Shown here: positions 44,739 through 54,066 of the stretch, in pieces | Position numbering within the stretch: position 1 is the stretch's first letter | How the letters are laid out: each line of letters starts with the position of its first letter | DNA from: JANQIV01 sp050117315 | GTDB taxonomy: Bacteria > Bacteroidota > Ignavibacteria > Ignavibacteriales > Melioribacteraceae | Assembly (NCBI GenBank): GCA_050117315.1 | Contig: JASFMY010000016.1 | Coordinates: 10,466-74,465, forward strand | Length of the DNA: 64,000 nt | Direction of reading: 5' to 3' | Translations under genes and position numbers: made by a program | Notes under the pieces: model-generated | The model's database searches: none | Told to the model about the DNA's origin: nothing | The model's input: the letters and a program-made list of their open reading frames with translations, nothing else

Positions 44739-47292
44739 CCAATACAATCCTTATCATTGCATAACTTATTGAATTCGGCAGCTTTTCTTTTAGTTCTTTC
44801 AAGCCGGCGGTCCCTTTTTTAATTTCTTCCTGAATAACTTTAATATCTTTGCTGCCTAACAATGAGGTTATCTCTATTTCGGGATAAAGCTCTATCAAGG
44901 TTTCTATCTGCATCGAAATGACGGCTTCCGGCAGTTTTGTTATTTTCGATATGTCTGCTAAGCCGTATCCTTTTTTTACTAATTCATATACATTGTAAAT
45001 ATTTTCCGGCAGTTCTTTTGAAGATTCTTTTGTTTTTATTTTTGTCTTCTCCAAGTGTTCTTTTATAGCTTCCAAAAATTCGGGTCCCACTTTGTTAAAA
45101 TTCCTTTGGGTAAATCCTTCAATAAATAAAAGACTGTGGGGATTGTCAGGTTTTTCTTCAGCTATTTTCCTCATTACACTTTCCTTACAAATCAATTCGG
45201 GATTTTGTGTAAACTTTTTTGCCCCTTCTTCTCTTACCTGCTTAAGCTTACGATATAATTCCAATTTATCGTAGTTGATATCACTGCTGCTTTGACCGGT
45301 TTGTATATAGCTACTTTTAGTTTTTGGGGACAATGTTAAATAGTCATTCGCTCTTTCCAACAAGGATTTGGCGATGAGCAGGTGAATAACATTTTTTATC
45401 TCCGATTTAGAGTAATGTTTTAAAATTCCGAAGTTGGGGTTGTTTTTCACTGCCGGCACTCTTGAACTACCCGTGAGTAATTTAAACAGTTCTTTTTCTT
45501 TTATGGAAGAATGCTCACTATAAATTACATCAAGAATTTTTTCTTCCAGAAATTCAATTGAGCCGTTAACCGATTCCTTGTTACCCGTACAGTTGTCGCA
45601 AATACCGCATTTGTAGAACTTATCCGATTCACCAAAATAATTTATAATATAATTCATTCTGCAGTTCTCGGTGTCTATAAACCTTTCAATTTCTTTTAGC
45701 TTGTTCTCCGAATGAATTCTTTTCTCGTTCAATTTTTTTGAATTAATTCTAAGATATTTTGAATCAACACGCGTACCTGATAAAATGATTGTCGGGTAAA
45801 CCGAAGGAGAATCAAGCTCTAAAACTGAATAACCGGATAACTCTTTAATTTTATTTAAGAGGTAATATTTTTTATGACCCGATTGCCGGGATAATTCGTT
45901 TAGATCAATTGCAATTTTTGAGAAAAACGGCTCGCTCCCGTATTGCTTCAGTAAAAGTACCAAAACATTTTTAAGAGAATCTTCAGCTATTTTCTTTAAA
46001 TATTTTTTGAGCTCATCACTTGTTAAGAGATATTTGAAATAAAATTTCTTTTTATAATTTGAAACCTGCTTTATCAAACCGTTCTCTTCAAGGATATTCA
46101 AAAGAATCGTTATCTGGTTCGAGGAAATATCATCCTTGGCTGCAAACTTTTTGAATTTTTCATCAAGTATAATTTCTTTTTCGTAACTGCTTCCAACAGC
46201 AACATTAGCGAAGTCGCATATTTTGTTATATATGGATTTTAATACATCAAAAGAGGGATTGGCGTTATTGATGAAGTACTTCTGCAGTTGCACATCTTCC
46301 CGGTCGAACAATAAATACACGTTTGAAATTTTACCGTCTCTACCGGCACGGCCTATTTCCTGGTAGTAGTTTTCAATTGTGCCCGGCGAGTTGTAATGAA
46401 TAATTGTGCGTATGTCTTTTTTATCTACCCCCATCCCAAAGGCATTTGTTGCTGCAATGATTTTAATATTGTCGTTCATGAAATCATCCTGGATAAGCCT
46501 TCGTAAATCCGGAGTTAACCCTGCGTGGTAGTATGTAGCCTTAATTTTATTCGCCTGTAAAAAGTCCGATATCTTTTGTGCATTTCTTCTTGTTGAAGTA
46601 TATATGATAGCCGGGAGCAAATTGTTTTTTATGATTTCTAAAGTCTTTTCTTTTTTCCGGTCTGTTTTTATTGTTTTTATAGCCAAGTTCGGTCGTTCAA
46701 ATCCTCTCACAATAATTTTGGGATTTTTAAAATTTAGCTGATTAATAATATCATCCCGCACATCGGGAGTAGCAGTGGCAGTGAACGCGCTGATTTTGTC
46801 GACTTCTATGAAACTGCAAAACTCTTTTATTTTTTTATAACTTGGTCTAAAGTCGTGTCCCCATTCGCTTATGCAGTGAGCTTCATCGACAAAAACAAAT
46901 TCCGGCGAAAGGTTTTTTATCCTTTCTGCAAACGAACGGTTTTCAAGTTTTTCAGGAGACAAGAACAAAATCTTTATTTCATTATTTCTAATATCGTTCA
47001 GGACGAATTCTATTTCCCTGTACTCCAAAGAACTGTTTATAAAAGAAGAAATTTTTTGTCTTTGATTTATTGAGTCAACCTGGTCCTTCATCAATGCAAT
47101 TAAGGGCGAAATAACAATTGCAAAAGTTTTGCTCATTATTGAAGGTACCTGGTAACAGATAGATTTCCCGGCGCCGGTAGGCAGGATGGATAATACATTT
47201 TCTCCTTTCAAAATTAAGTCGATTATCTCCGACTGGTTCTCTTTGAAATTGTCGTATCCAAAGTATTTATTTAATGTTTGTAAGGGAGTCAT
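44713..47292 (-). CDS. recQ: ATP-dependent DNA helicase RecQ, long form
   Basis: 859 residues, longer than the ~610 of E. coli RecQ. Helicase motifs include LPTGAGKSICYQ, DEAHCISEWGHDFRP, ATNAFGMGVDK and QEIGRAGRDG. The RQC zinc site is CRMNYIINYFG...CGICDNC, followed by a winged helix. An HRDC domain lies at about residue 670-750, and after it come about 110 extra residues with an HTH-like segment (YELVKKGYGLADISKITKLP). It unwinds DNA during repair and recombination. It overlaps the convergent lipoprotein gene by 26 bp. Confidence 0.94.
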   Translation of the reverse strand: MTPLQTLNKYFGYDNFKENQSEIIDLILKGENVLSILPTGAGKSICYQVPSIMSKTFAIVISPLIALMKDQVDSINQRQKISSFINSSLEYREIEFVLNDIRNNEIKILFLSPEKLENRSFAERIKNLSPEFVFVDEAHCISEWGHDFRPSYKKIKEFCSFIEVDKISAFTATATPDVRDDIINQLNFKNPKIIVRGFERPNLAIKTIKTDRKKEKTLEIIKNNLLPAIIYTSTRRNAQKISDFLQANKIKATYYHAGLTPDLRRLIQDDFMNDNIKIIAATNAFGMGVDKKDIRTIIHYNSPGTIENYYQEIGRAGRDGKISNVYLLFDREDVQLQKYFINNANPSFDVLKSIYNKICDFANVAVGSSYEKEIILDEKFKKFAAKDDISSNQITILLNILEENGLIKQVSNYKKKFYFKYLLTSDELKKYLKKIAEDSLKNVLVLLLKQYGSEPFFSKIAIDLNELSRQSGHKKYYLLNKIKELSGYSVLELDSPSVYPTIILSGTRVDSKYLRINSKKLNEKRIHSENKLKEIERFIDTENCRMNYIINYFGESDKFYKCGICDNCTGNKESVNGSIEFLEEKILDVIYSEHSSIKEKELFKLLTGSSRVPAVKNNPNFGILKHYSKSEIKNVIHLLIAKSLLERANDYLTLSPKTKSSYIQTGQSSSDINYDKLELYRKLKQVREEGAKKFTQNPELICKESVMRKIAEEKPDNPHSLLFIEGFTQRNFNKVGPEFLEAIKEHLEKTKIKTKESSKELPENIYNVYELVKKGYGLADISKITKLPEAVISMQIETLIELYPEIEITSLLGSKDIKVIQEEIKKGTAGLKELKEKLPNSISYAMIRIVLAKNRFSQK

Positions 47293-47422
47293 TAAGTTCG
47301 ATTTTAATTACACCAAAATTTGAAATGTTATTATAAATAAATATTTTAAAATATAGTAACATTTAGGTATTTCCTTTCGTCTCAAGATTTAACTTATTTT
47401 TAATTTAATACGCGGAAAATTT

Positions 47423-48355
47423 ATGTATTCAGTTGTTGTCGATAATGTAAATAAAGTTTATGAAACTACTTTTAGAAAAAGAAGGGTACAGGCTCTGAAC
47501 GACTTCAGCGTAAAAGTTGAAAAAGGATCAATATTTGGGTTGCTCGGTCCAAACGGTGCAGGGAAAACGACGTTGGTGAAAATCCTTTTGGGAATAACTT
47601 TCCCGACCAACGGTAAAGCAACTGTTCTGGGACAGGATATTTCTAACTACAAACTAAAGTCAAAAGTAGGATACCTTCCTGAAAACCACAAATTCCCGCC
47701 GTTCTTAAACGGGGGCGATGTAATAAAATATGCTGCAACTCTTAGCGGATACGAGCCGGATAATTTGGATGCAAAAATCGATGAACTATTAAGCCTTGTT
47801 AAAATGCTTGAATGGAAAAAGATGAAAGTGAAAAAATACTCGAAAGGAATGATGCAGAGACTGGGCTTAGCACAAGCAATGATTAACGATCCCGATTTAA
47901 TAATACTTGACGAACCGACAGACGGAGTTGACCCTATCGGCAGAAAAGAAATTAGAGATGTATTAATTGATTTGAAGAATAAAGGCAAAACCGTTTTTCT
48001 CAACAGCCATTTACTTTCCGAAGTTGAATTGATTACCGATAATGTTGCAATTCTTAATAAAGGAAATTTAATTCACCAGGGTGACGTACAGGAATTAACA
48101 ACATCAAAAGAAAAATATAGAGTTAAATTTGAAGCTGAACTGAAGGACGAATTGCTTACAAATGAATTGAAAAGATACACTCTGGAAAATAAGGAAAATA
48201 ATGCTGCAGTATTCAGGTTAAACGATACTGCCGAGTTGAACAACCTGATAGACGATTTAAGAAAAGCCCAACTATTGATTACTTCTATTGAGCCTGTAAA
48301 AAGTTCATTGGAAGATATGTTCATTTCACTAATAAAAAATTCAGATAAAAACTAA
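47423..48355 (+). CDS. ABC transporter ATP-binding protein (ABC-2 exporter type)
   Basis: 310 residues with Walker A GPNGAGKTTLVKIL, signature YSKGMMQRLGLA, Walker B LIILDEPTDGVDP and the His switch LNSHLLSEVE. A C-terminal extension of ~75 residues is typical of the CcmA/NatA-like subfamily that works with ABC-2 permeases. The permease gene follows after two bases. The substrate is unknown. Candidates for this subfamily are drugs, polysaccharides, sodium or proteins needed for gliding or nitrous oxide reduction. Confidence 0.94.
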   Translation: MYSVVVDNVNKVYETTFRKRRVQALNDFSVKVEKGSIFGLLGPNGAGKTTLVKILLGITFPTNGKATVLGQDISNYKLKSKVGYLPENHKFPPFLNGGDVIKYAATLSGYEPDNLDAKIDELLSLVKMLEWKKMKVKKYSKGMMQRLGLAQAMINDPDLIILDEPTDGVDPIGRKEIRDVLIDLKNKGKTVFLNSHLLSEVELITDNVAILNKGNLIHQGDVQELTTSKEKYRVKFEAELKDELLTNELKRYTLENKENNAAVFRLNDTAELNNLIDDLRKAQLLITSIEPVKSSLEDMFISLIKNSDKN

Positions 48356-48357
48356 CT

Positions 48358-49179
48358 ATGAAAAACATTTATAAGATAGCTTATTATACTTACAGGGAAG
48401 CACTTTCAAGAAAAATATTCCTGGCATTTTTCGGAATTTCAACTTTTGTTTTGATTGTGTTCGGGTTGATATTTCTATTCAGCGGAATTGAAGATTTAAT
48501 GAGCATAACCCAAATAGAAGGCGGCGAAAGATTGGATTTTACGGCAAAAATAATTGACGCAATTAAAGTGGGAATTGCCGGCCCGCTTTACGGGGTGGGG
48601 TTGTTCCTGGCAATTTTTGCCGCATCGAGTTTTATCCCCAACATGCTTGAAAAGGGAAGCATTGATGTTCTGTTATCAAAACCTCTTTCGAGAAACCAGG
48701 TAATCCTCGGCAAGTTTTTCGGCGGGCTTTATATTGTATTAATCAACATAGCGTATTTAGTGATCGGCATCTGGTTTTTGCTTGGCTTCAAATTCGGAAA
48801 CTGGGATGCCTCATTTTTAATGGTTATTCCAACGGTTACTTTTACCTTTGCAGTATTATATGCACTAATCATTTTGATCGGGATTTTAACTCAGAGCTCA
48901 ATACTTGCAATGATGCTTTCATATTTAAGCTTTATGATTTTCTCCCCGATTCTTTTGGCAAGAGAAGAGATAGCAATTTTAATTGACAGCAAATTTGTTG
49001 AATATCTATTGGATGCCCTCTATTACTTAATCCCTAAAACTTCTGAGTTAGCCTCAATTACAACCGACATGGCAACAGGTGATTTCTCATTTGATTACCA
49101 GCCTTTTTTAACATCGGCAGCTTTTATGATTCTCAGTCTTGTACTAAGCATTTTTATTTTTAGTAAAAAAGACTACTAA
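48358..49179 (+). CDS. ABC-2 type transporter permease
   Basis: 273 residues with about six membrane helices (near 20-45, 80-100, 110-150, 160-185, 190-215 and 245-270). The pattern MLEKGSIDVLLSKPLSRNQVILGKFFGG is the NosY/ABC-2 signature region. The ATG begins two bases after the stop of the ATPase gene. It is the membrane half of the exporter. The substrate cannot be determined. Confidence 0.92.
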   Translation: MKNIYKIAYYTYREALSRKIFLAFFGISTFVLIVFGLIFLFSGIEDLMSITQIEGGERLDFTAKIIDAIKVGIAGPLYGVGLFLAIFAASSFIPNMLEKGSIDVLLSKPLSRNQVILGKFFGGLYIVLINIAYLVIGIWFLLGFKFGNWDASFLMVIPTVTFTFAVLYALIILIGILTQSSILAMMLSYLSFMIFSPILLAREEIAILIDSKFVEYLLDALYYLIPKTSELASITTDMATGDFSFDYQPFLTSAAFMILSLVLSIFIFSKKDY

Positions 49180-49295
49180 AACATTCAAAATAAAGTATGT
49201 TGATGTCTTTTTCTTGGTATGGAAATTGTTAATTTAACTATTCGGATTTTTTTGATCCGTGTTCTTAATTCCTAGTGACGTGTCACATTTGTGAT

Positions 49296-49411
49296 GTCAT
49301 TTCGAGTCCCCCGATTTATCGGGGTGAGAAATCTGAGCCCCGTACTGATAGAGATTTCTCCCCGCAAAAGACGGGACAAGCAGTCACACAGAAATGCTCC
49401 TTCGAAATGAC
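49296..49411. repeat. Palindromic dispersed repeat related to the family B core
   Basis: The ends are GTCATTTCGA (49296-49305) and TCGAAATGAC (49402-49411), a perfect 10-bp inverted repeat. Inside are GAGAAATCT and AGAGATTTCTCCCCGC, as in the core of the elements at 28294 and 56151. The outer TAGAGTTTCTGC ends are absent here. The remainder of the 336-bp gap between the ABC-2 permease and the dehydrogenase shows no gene. Confidence 0.75.
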
Positions 49412-49515
49412 AATCTTGATGTTTACGATACTTTATTGTTGATATGACACTAATTAATATAAATGAACTTTGTTTGTTTTTATTCGATAATGAAAATTAA
49501 AAAACAGGAATAACA

Positions 49516-50457
49516 ATGTCAGATACCAGTTTAAAATTAGAAGACCTGCTTAAAGAGAAGGCAAAAAACAACAACGGTGAGAAAGGTAGGATAGACGTAG
49601 TTGCAATAATAGGCGGCGGTGTGATGGGAAGAGGAATTGCCCAGACAGTCAGTGCTGCAGGTCTGGATGTAATTATAGTTGAAAAAGATCAGAAGTATGT
49701 AGATGAATCAGAAGTGAAAATCAGAGAATCAATGGAAGCAGAAATTTCCCGATGGGCAATGACCAACAGTGAAATGAAGTCGATACTCAGCCGGATTAGG
49801 TGGACGCTTGATATGCAAGAGTGCTCAAAGGCAGATATCATCATTGAAGCGGTTGAAGAGAATTTCCAGCTAAAAAGATTGATCTTCAAAAAACTTGATG
49901 AATTTGCAAAACCGGATACAATTTTTGTTTCAAACACATCAACACTTAGTTTAACAAAAATTGCGGACATAACGGAACGCAAAGAAAAAATTATCGGTAT
50001 GCATTTCCTAAATCCTGTGCCGAAAGTAGGTTTGGTAGAATTGATAAGATGTTTTTATACTTCCGATGAAACAGTTAAAATAGTAAAATCATTTGCAGCT
50101 AAGATAGGCAAAACAGCGGTTGAGGTTTATGAATATCCCGGCTTTGTTACCACAAGAGCCATTGTTCCGCTGCTTAACGAAGCAATGCATATTTTACTAG
50201 AAGGCGTTGCAAGCGCGAAAGATATCGATACCGCAATGAAATTAGGATATGAATTTAAAATGGGACCTCTGGAAATGGCCGATTCAATGGGACTTGACGA
50301 AGTGCTTACCTGGATGGAACAGATGTGGAATACATTGGGAGAAGCGCGCTACAGGCCGTGCCCGTTGTTAAGAAAATTGGTAAGGGAAAGAAAACTCGGC
50401 AAAAAGACCGGCGAAGGCTTTTACAAGTACGATCAAAACGGAAAAATAATATCATAA
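49516..50457 (+). CDS. 3-hydroxyacyl-CoA (3-hydroxybutyryl-CoA) dehydrogenase
   Basis: 313 residues. A 28-residue hydrophilic N-terminal extension precedes the Rossmann motif VAIIGGGVMGRGIAQTVSAAG. The family signature GMHFLNPVPKVGLVELI and the catalytic His/Glu region follow. The C-terminal domain includes GFVTTRAIVPLLNEAMHILLEGVA and YEFKMGPLEMADSMGLD. It oxidises 3-hydroxyacyl-CoA with NAD+ in fatty-acid or butyrate-type metabolism. It is monofunctional, with no crotonase domain. It is followed after 19 bp by ackA. Confidence 0.92.
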   Translation: MSDTSLKLEDLLKEKAKNNNGEKGRIDVVAIIGGGVMGRGIAQTVSAAGLDVIIVEKDQKYVDESEVKIRESMEAEISRWAMTNSEMKSILSRIRWTLDMQECSKADIIIEAVEENFQLKRLIFKKLDEFAKPDTIFVSNTSTLSLTKIADITERKEKIIGMHFLNPVPKVGLVELIRCFYTSDETVKIVKSFAAKIGKTAVEVYEYPGFVTTRAIVPLLNEAMHILLEGVASAKDIDTAMKLGYEFKMGPLEMADSMGLDEVLTWMEQMWNTLGEARYRPCPLLRKLVRERKLGKKTGEGFYKYDQNGKIIS

Positions 50458-50476
50458 AAGTTTTTAAGAGGATGAA

Positions 50477-51691
50477 ATGAAAATATTAGTTTTAAATTGC
50501 GGAAGCTCTTCTATTAAATACCAGCTTATAGAAACAACAGATAAAACAACGCTTGCAAAGGGACAGGTTGAAAGAATAGGGATGGCAAGTGCGGTATTGA
50601 CTCATCAGCCCAAAGACAAAGATAAAATTAAAATCGTCGGTGAAATTCTAGATCACACAATTGCAATAGAATATGTTATTGCCGTCTTACTGAGTCCTAA
50701 TCATGGTGTAATTTCCGATAAAAACGAAATTGACGCTGTGGGTCACAGGGTAGTACACGGCGGAGAAACATTCTCCGGCTCTGTATTAATTACGGATCAG
50801 GTGATGAAAGCTTTGGATGACAATATTGAATTGGCGCCGCTTCACAATCCTCCCAACATAAAAGGAATATTAGCCGCAAAATCACACTTGCCCGATACTC
50901 CGCAGTGCGGTGTCTTTGATACTTCATTCCATGCCAGTATGCCCCCGCATGCTTATTTATACGGAATACCTTATGCTCTTTACAAAAAATATAAAATCAG
51001 AAAATACGGTTTCCACGGAACGTCACATAGGTTTGTATCGCAAAGGGCCGCAGCTATTCTCGGCAAACCGATAGAAGAATTAAAATTGGTGACATGCCAC
51101 CTTGGGAACGGCGCAAGCATGGCTGCGGTTGACGGCGGTAAATCTGTCGACACAACAATGGGATTTACCCCCCTTGAAGGTTTGTTAATGGGAACACGCT
51201 GCGGCGACATGGATCCTTCAGTAATTCTTTACATAATGAGCAAAGAAGAATTATCAATTCCCGAAGCAAATACGTTGATGAACAAACACAGCGGACTTGC
51301 CGGTGTAAGCGGTGAAAGCAGCGACATGCGCGAAATTGAAGAAGCAGTATTAGCCGGAAATAAAAAAGCACAAAACGCATATAACTTATTCTGTTACAGA
51401 ATTAAAAAATATATCGGTTCATACGCAGCCGCGATGGGTGGTATTGATGCGGTTATATTTACAGGCGGCATCGGTGAAAATTCTCCAACGACAAGGAAAG
51501 TAATCTGCGAAAATATGAAATTTCTTGGTATTGAATTAGATTTAGATAAAAATGAAAATATAAAAGGCGAAGCTGATTTATCTGTGGAAGGTACAAAGAC
51601 TAAAGTATTAAGAATTCCTACAAACGAAGAACTTGTAATTGCACTGGATACGGAAGAAATAGTAAACGCTGAAAAGAAAACAGCAAACTAA
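50477..51691 (+). CDS. ackA: Acetate kinase
   Basis: 404 residues, the usual AckA length. Family motifs are ILVLNCGSSSIKYQL, GHRVVHGGE, DTSFHASMPPHAYLYGIP, YGFHGTSHRFVS, CHLGNGASM and IFTGGIGENSPTTRK. It interconverts acetyl phosphate and acetate, making ATP by substrate-level phosphorylation. No pta is adjacent. Its partner may be elsewhere, and it probably shares a transcript with the dehydrogenase upstream. AGAGGATG precedes the ATG. A strong terminator follows. Confidence 0.98.
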   Translation: MKILVLNCGSSSIKYQLIETTDKTTLAKGQVERIGMASAVLTHQPKDKDKIKIVGEILDHTIAIEYVIAVLLSPNHGVISDKNEIDAVGHRVVHGGETFSGSVLITDQVMKALDDNIELAPLHNPPNIKGILAAKSHLPDTPQCGVFDTSFHASMPPHAYLYGIPYALYKKYKIRKYGFHGTSHRFVSQRAAAILGKPIEELKLVTCHLGNGASMAAVDGGKSVDTTMGFTPLEGLLMGTRCGDMDPSVILYIMSKEELSIPEANTLMNKHSGLAGVSGESSDMREIEEAVLAGNKKAQNAYNLFCYRIKKYIGSYAAAMGGIDAVIFTGGIGENSPTTRKVICENMKFLGIELDLDKNENIKGEADLSVEGTKTKVLRIPTNEELVIALDTEEIVNAEKKTAN

Positions 51692-51723
51692 TTTTTTATT
51701 GACTATTGAATCTTGTCAATTGA

Positions 51724-51755
51724 GTCACTTCGGAAATCTCCGGAGTGGCTTTTTT
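51724..51755 (+). terminator. Intrinsic terminator after ackA
   Basis: The 11-bp stem GTCACTTCGGA (51724-51734) pairs with TCCGGAGTGGC (51739-51749), with two G:T pairs, a 4-base loop and then TTTTTT. It also closes the gap to the convergent DUF493 gene. Confidence 0.88.
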
Positions 51756-51805
51756 ATTTTTAAGTTTTTGTCTCAAATCTCAAATTTTGGTACTCAAATC
51801 TATCT

Positions 51806-52075
51806 TCAAAGAACCATCTTTATATTTTCATGTCCTTCTAATTTCTGATAAACCAGATTCCTTGTATCTTCATTGTTAACAAGCACTTTTAAATTAATGC
51901 TGAAATAATTCCCTTTTTTACTGATGTTTGATGCTGTAATGTCGTATTCCATTCCATCTGCCGCAGCTTCTGCAGCTTCAATCATCTTTTCAACATTGTC
52001 GCCAATAATTTTGTAGTCCCAGTAACACGGGTAATTTATCTCAGGTTTTCTATTATTTTTTCCGTCTAAAATCAA
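51806..52075 (-). CDS. DUF493 (YbeD-like) family protein
   Basis: 89 residues, the usual length of the family. It starts with INYPCYWDYKIIGDN, has a central helix and the pattern SNISKKGNYFSINLKVLVNNEDTRNLVYQKL, and ends near the usual ENIKMVL. The fold is ferredoxin-like and resembles ACT-type regulatory domains. YbeD lies near the lipoate genes in enterics, but its role is unknown here. No partner gene is adjacent. Confidence 0.88.
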   Translation of the reverse strand: MILDGKNNRKPEINYPCYWDYKIIGDNVEKMIEAAEAAADGMEYDITASNISKKGNYFSINLKVLVNNEDTRNLVYQKLEGHENIKMVL

Positions 52076-52134
52076 AATTATCCCGAACCAATTATGTGTT
52101 AATATATAATGAAAGATACAAAAAATACGTAAGA

Positions 52135-52377
52135 ATGAAAGAGCGGATCTTTATCTTGATAATTTTGAAACATTGCTAATGTTTGTTATTTTTGTAACCA
52201 CAAATCAAAAATCTAACTGGAGCAGCGGGTTGAAAAGATAACAACGGATAAAGATAATTTGCAGATTATTGTAAATATTTCCTTTTGCTGAAACTTTTTC
52301 GGCAGAGTATCTTTACCCGTTTATTTTCACCCGCGGCTGGTAAAAGCCGCGTGAAGCGGTTTCTTCATTTTAAACCG
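52135..52377 (+). promoter_or_regulatory. Structured leader upstream of ABC-F gene with possible 14-codon uORF
   Basis: The 339-bp gap before the ABC-F gene holds three inverted repeats. A long imperfect one pairs 52223-52255 with 52308-52339 (shared cores CAGC, GGGT, GAAAA, ACGG and TAAAGATA). A second has a 7-bp stem, CGCGGCT (52332-52338) with AGCCGCG (52345-52351). A third pairs CGGTTT (52357-52362) with AAACCG (52372-52377). The first and second share bases 52332-52338, so they are mutually exclusive. A short frame 52135-52179 encodes MKERIFILIILKHC. Together this resembles an attenuation leader. That function is inference, and no clear T-run follows the hairpins. Confidence 0.4.
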
Positions 52378-52414
52378 TAACATCATTTCAAAAATATTTA
52401 CAAGAGAACAAATT

Positions 52415-53917
52415 ATGAGTAAGGGTTTTTTAGAATTTAATAAAGTTTCGTTTGGTTATGATTCCTCGGTGCAAGATTTATTTGAAGGCATTTCTTTTCA
52501 ATTATCAAAAGGATGGACGGGAGTTATCGGCCCAAACGGATCGGGAAAAACAACGCTGCTGAAACTGGCGTGTGGTCAATTAAATAATTATTCGGGCACT
52601 ATCCGGGCTCCTTTAATAAAGGTCTATTGTGAACAGAGAACAGATTATCCGCCGGCAAACATGAACGAGTTTTTTAGAGATCACAGTAAGCAGTTTTACA
52701 AGTTGGCGGACAGCCTTAAGCTTGAGCCCGAATGGGCTGAAAGGTGGGGCAGCCTTTCACACGGCGAAAGAAAAAGGCTGCAGCTTGCTGCGGCTCTCTG
52801 GAGTAAACCTGAACTGCTGGCAATAGACGAACCTACAAACCACCTTGATGCAGAAGCTAGAGAGATGATTATAAATACACTTAAAAATTATAACGGGGTA
52901 GGATTGCTCATAAGCCATGACCGTGATATGCTTGACAGCTTATGCAGCCGTAACCTTTTTATTGATTCATCCGGGGTTACTTTAAGGCATGGTAACTTTA
53001 CACAGGGCGCTGCACAACAGAAACTGGAAAATGAGTCTGCCTTAAAACAACTTGAAGAGAAAAAGAGGGAGTACGCCAAACTCCAAAAGGAATATAAGCG
53101 AAGAAGCCGGATAGCAGATAAAGCAAAGAAAAAATCTTCCAAGAAGAATATTGATGTTAAGGACAGGGATGCAAAATCAAAAATAGATTTGGGACGCTTA
53201 ACGGGCAAAGACGCTGTCGGCGGAAAGCTTAAAAGCCAGTTGGCAAGCAGGCTGGAAAAAACAGAAAACGAACTTAACAACATAAAAGTAAAAAGAGAAT
53301 ACGAAACCGGCATTATTATGACCGGGACTTTTTCACATAGGAATTACCTGTTGAAATTGGAGCCCGGGCAAGTTGAACTTAACGAAAACAAAAAGCTGGC
53401 TCATAAAGAACTTATGATAACTCCTAAAGATAGGATTGCGCTTACCGGTCCGAACGGAAGCGGTAAAAGCACGCTCCTTAAATTGATTGTTAAAAAATTG
53501 AATATTCCCAAAGAACATCTTGCATACATTCCCCAGGAAATTTCTATTGAAGAAACAAAAGAAATTCTTGAGGAGGTTGGAAGACTGCCGAACGATAAAC
53601 TCGGTAAGTTACTTATAATAATCAGCAGGCTTGGCTCAGATGCCGAAAGAATTTTGCAGACAGGTTTCCCGAGTCCGGGCGAAACAAGAAAAATTCTTTT
53701 AGGATTGGGAATTTCACGTGAGCCACATTTAATAATTATGGACGAACCCACGAATCACATGGATCTTGTTTCAATTGAATGCCTGGAAAACGCATTGAAG
53801 GACATTTCATGTACTCTATTGCTGGTAAGCCACGATAAAAGATTTTTAAAAGCGCTAACTACTAAAGAATGGAAAATTAGGAGGGAATTGAATGGTTATA
53901 TATTAGTAGAAGAATAA
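52415..53917 (+). CDS. ABC-F family ATPase, resistance-type-like
   Basis: 500 residues with two ABC domains and no membrane helix. The first has GPNGSGKTTLLK, signature LSHGERKRLQLAAAL and DEPTNHLD. The second has GPNGSGKSTLLK, a degenerate signature PSPGETRKILLG (no LSGG) and DEPTNHMD. The charged linker at about residue 205-300, between the two domains, is the ribosome-contacting region in this family. It is shorter than housekeeping ABC-F proteins and lacks the C-terminal coiled coil. It may protect ribosomes from antibiotics or rescue stalling. The structured leader supports regulation by translation. No resistance phenotype can be claimed from sequence. Confidence 0.85.
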   Translation: MSKGFLEFNKVSFGYDSSVQDLFEGISFQLSKGWTGVIGPNGSGKTTLLKLACGQLNNYSGTIRAPLIKVYCEQRTDYPPANMNEFFRDHSKQFYKLADSLKLEPEWAERWGSLSHGERKRLQLAAALWSKPELLAIDEPTNHLDAEAREMIINTLKNYNGVGLLISHDRDMLDSLCSRNLFIDSSGVTLRHGNFTQGAAQQKLENESALKQLEEKKREYAKLQKEYKRRSRIADKAKKKSSKKNIDVKDRDAKSKIDLGRLTGKDAVGGKLKSQLASRLEKTENELNNIKVKREYETGIIMTGTFSHRNYLLKLEPGQVELNENKKLAHKELMITPKDRIALTGPNGSGKSTLLKLIVKKLNIPKEHLAYIPQEISIEETKEILEEVGRLPNDKLGKLLIIISRLGSDAERILQTGFPSPGETRKILLGLGISREPHLIIMDEPTNHMDLVSIECLENALKDISCTLLLVSHDKRFLKALTTKEWKIRRELNGYILVEE

Positions 53918-53980
53918 TAAGTAATTTCTAACTTGACTGTAAAGTAAAATCAGGGCGCTACCCTTAGGGTTGTTAATTAA

Positions 53981-54020
53981 ATAAGTATTGAGAATTAATT
54001 ATTCTCAATACTTATAAATA
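53981..54020. terminator. Perfect 15-bp AT-rich stem-loop between convergent genes
   Basis: ATAAGTATTGAGAAT (53981-53995) is followed by a 5-base loop and its exact reverse complement (54001-54015). An AT-rich tail with TTTTT then follows. It lies between the convergent ABC-F and PI-PLC genes, so it is a plausible bidirectional terminator, although the stem is AT-rich. Confidence 0.6.
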
Positions 54021-54066
54021 TTTTTATATCCTGTCGACTAATCAGGCCGGACTTATAAGCTTCATT

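Noticed and set aside
49296..49411. tRNA-like TTCGAGTCCC segment
   Set aside because: The TTCGA belongs to the dispersed palindrome. No acceptor stem, D-arm or anticodon arm can be built around it.
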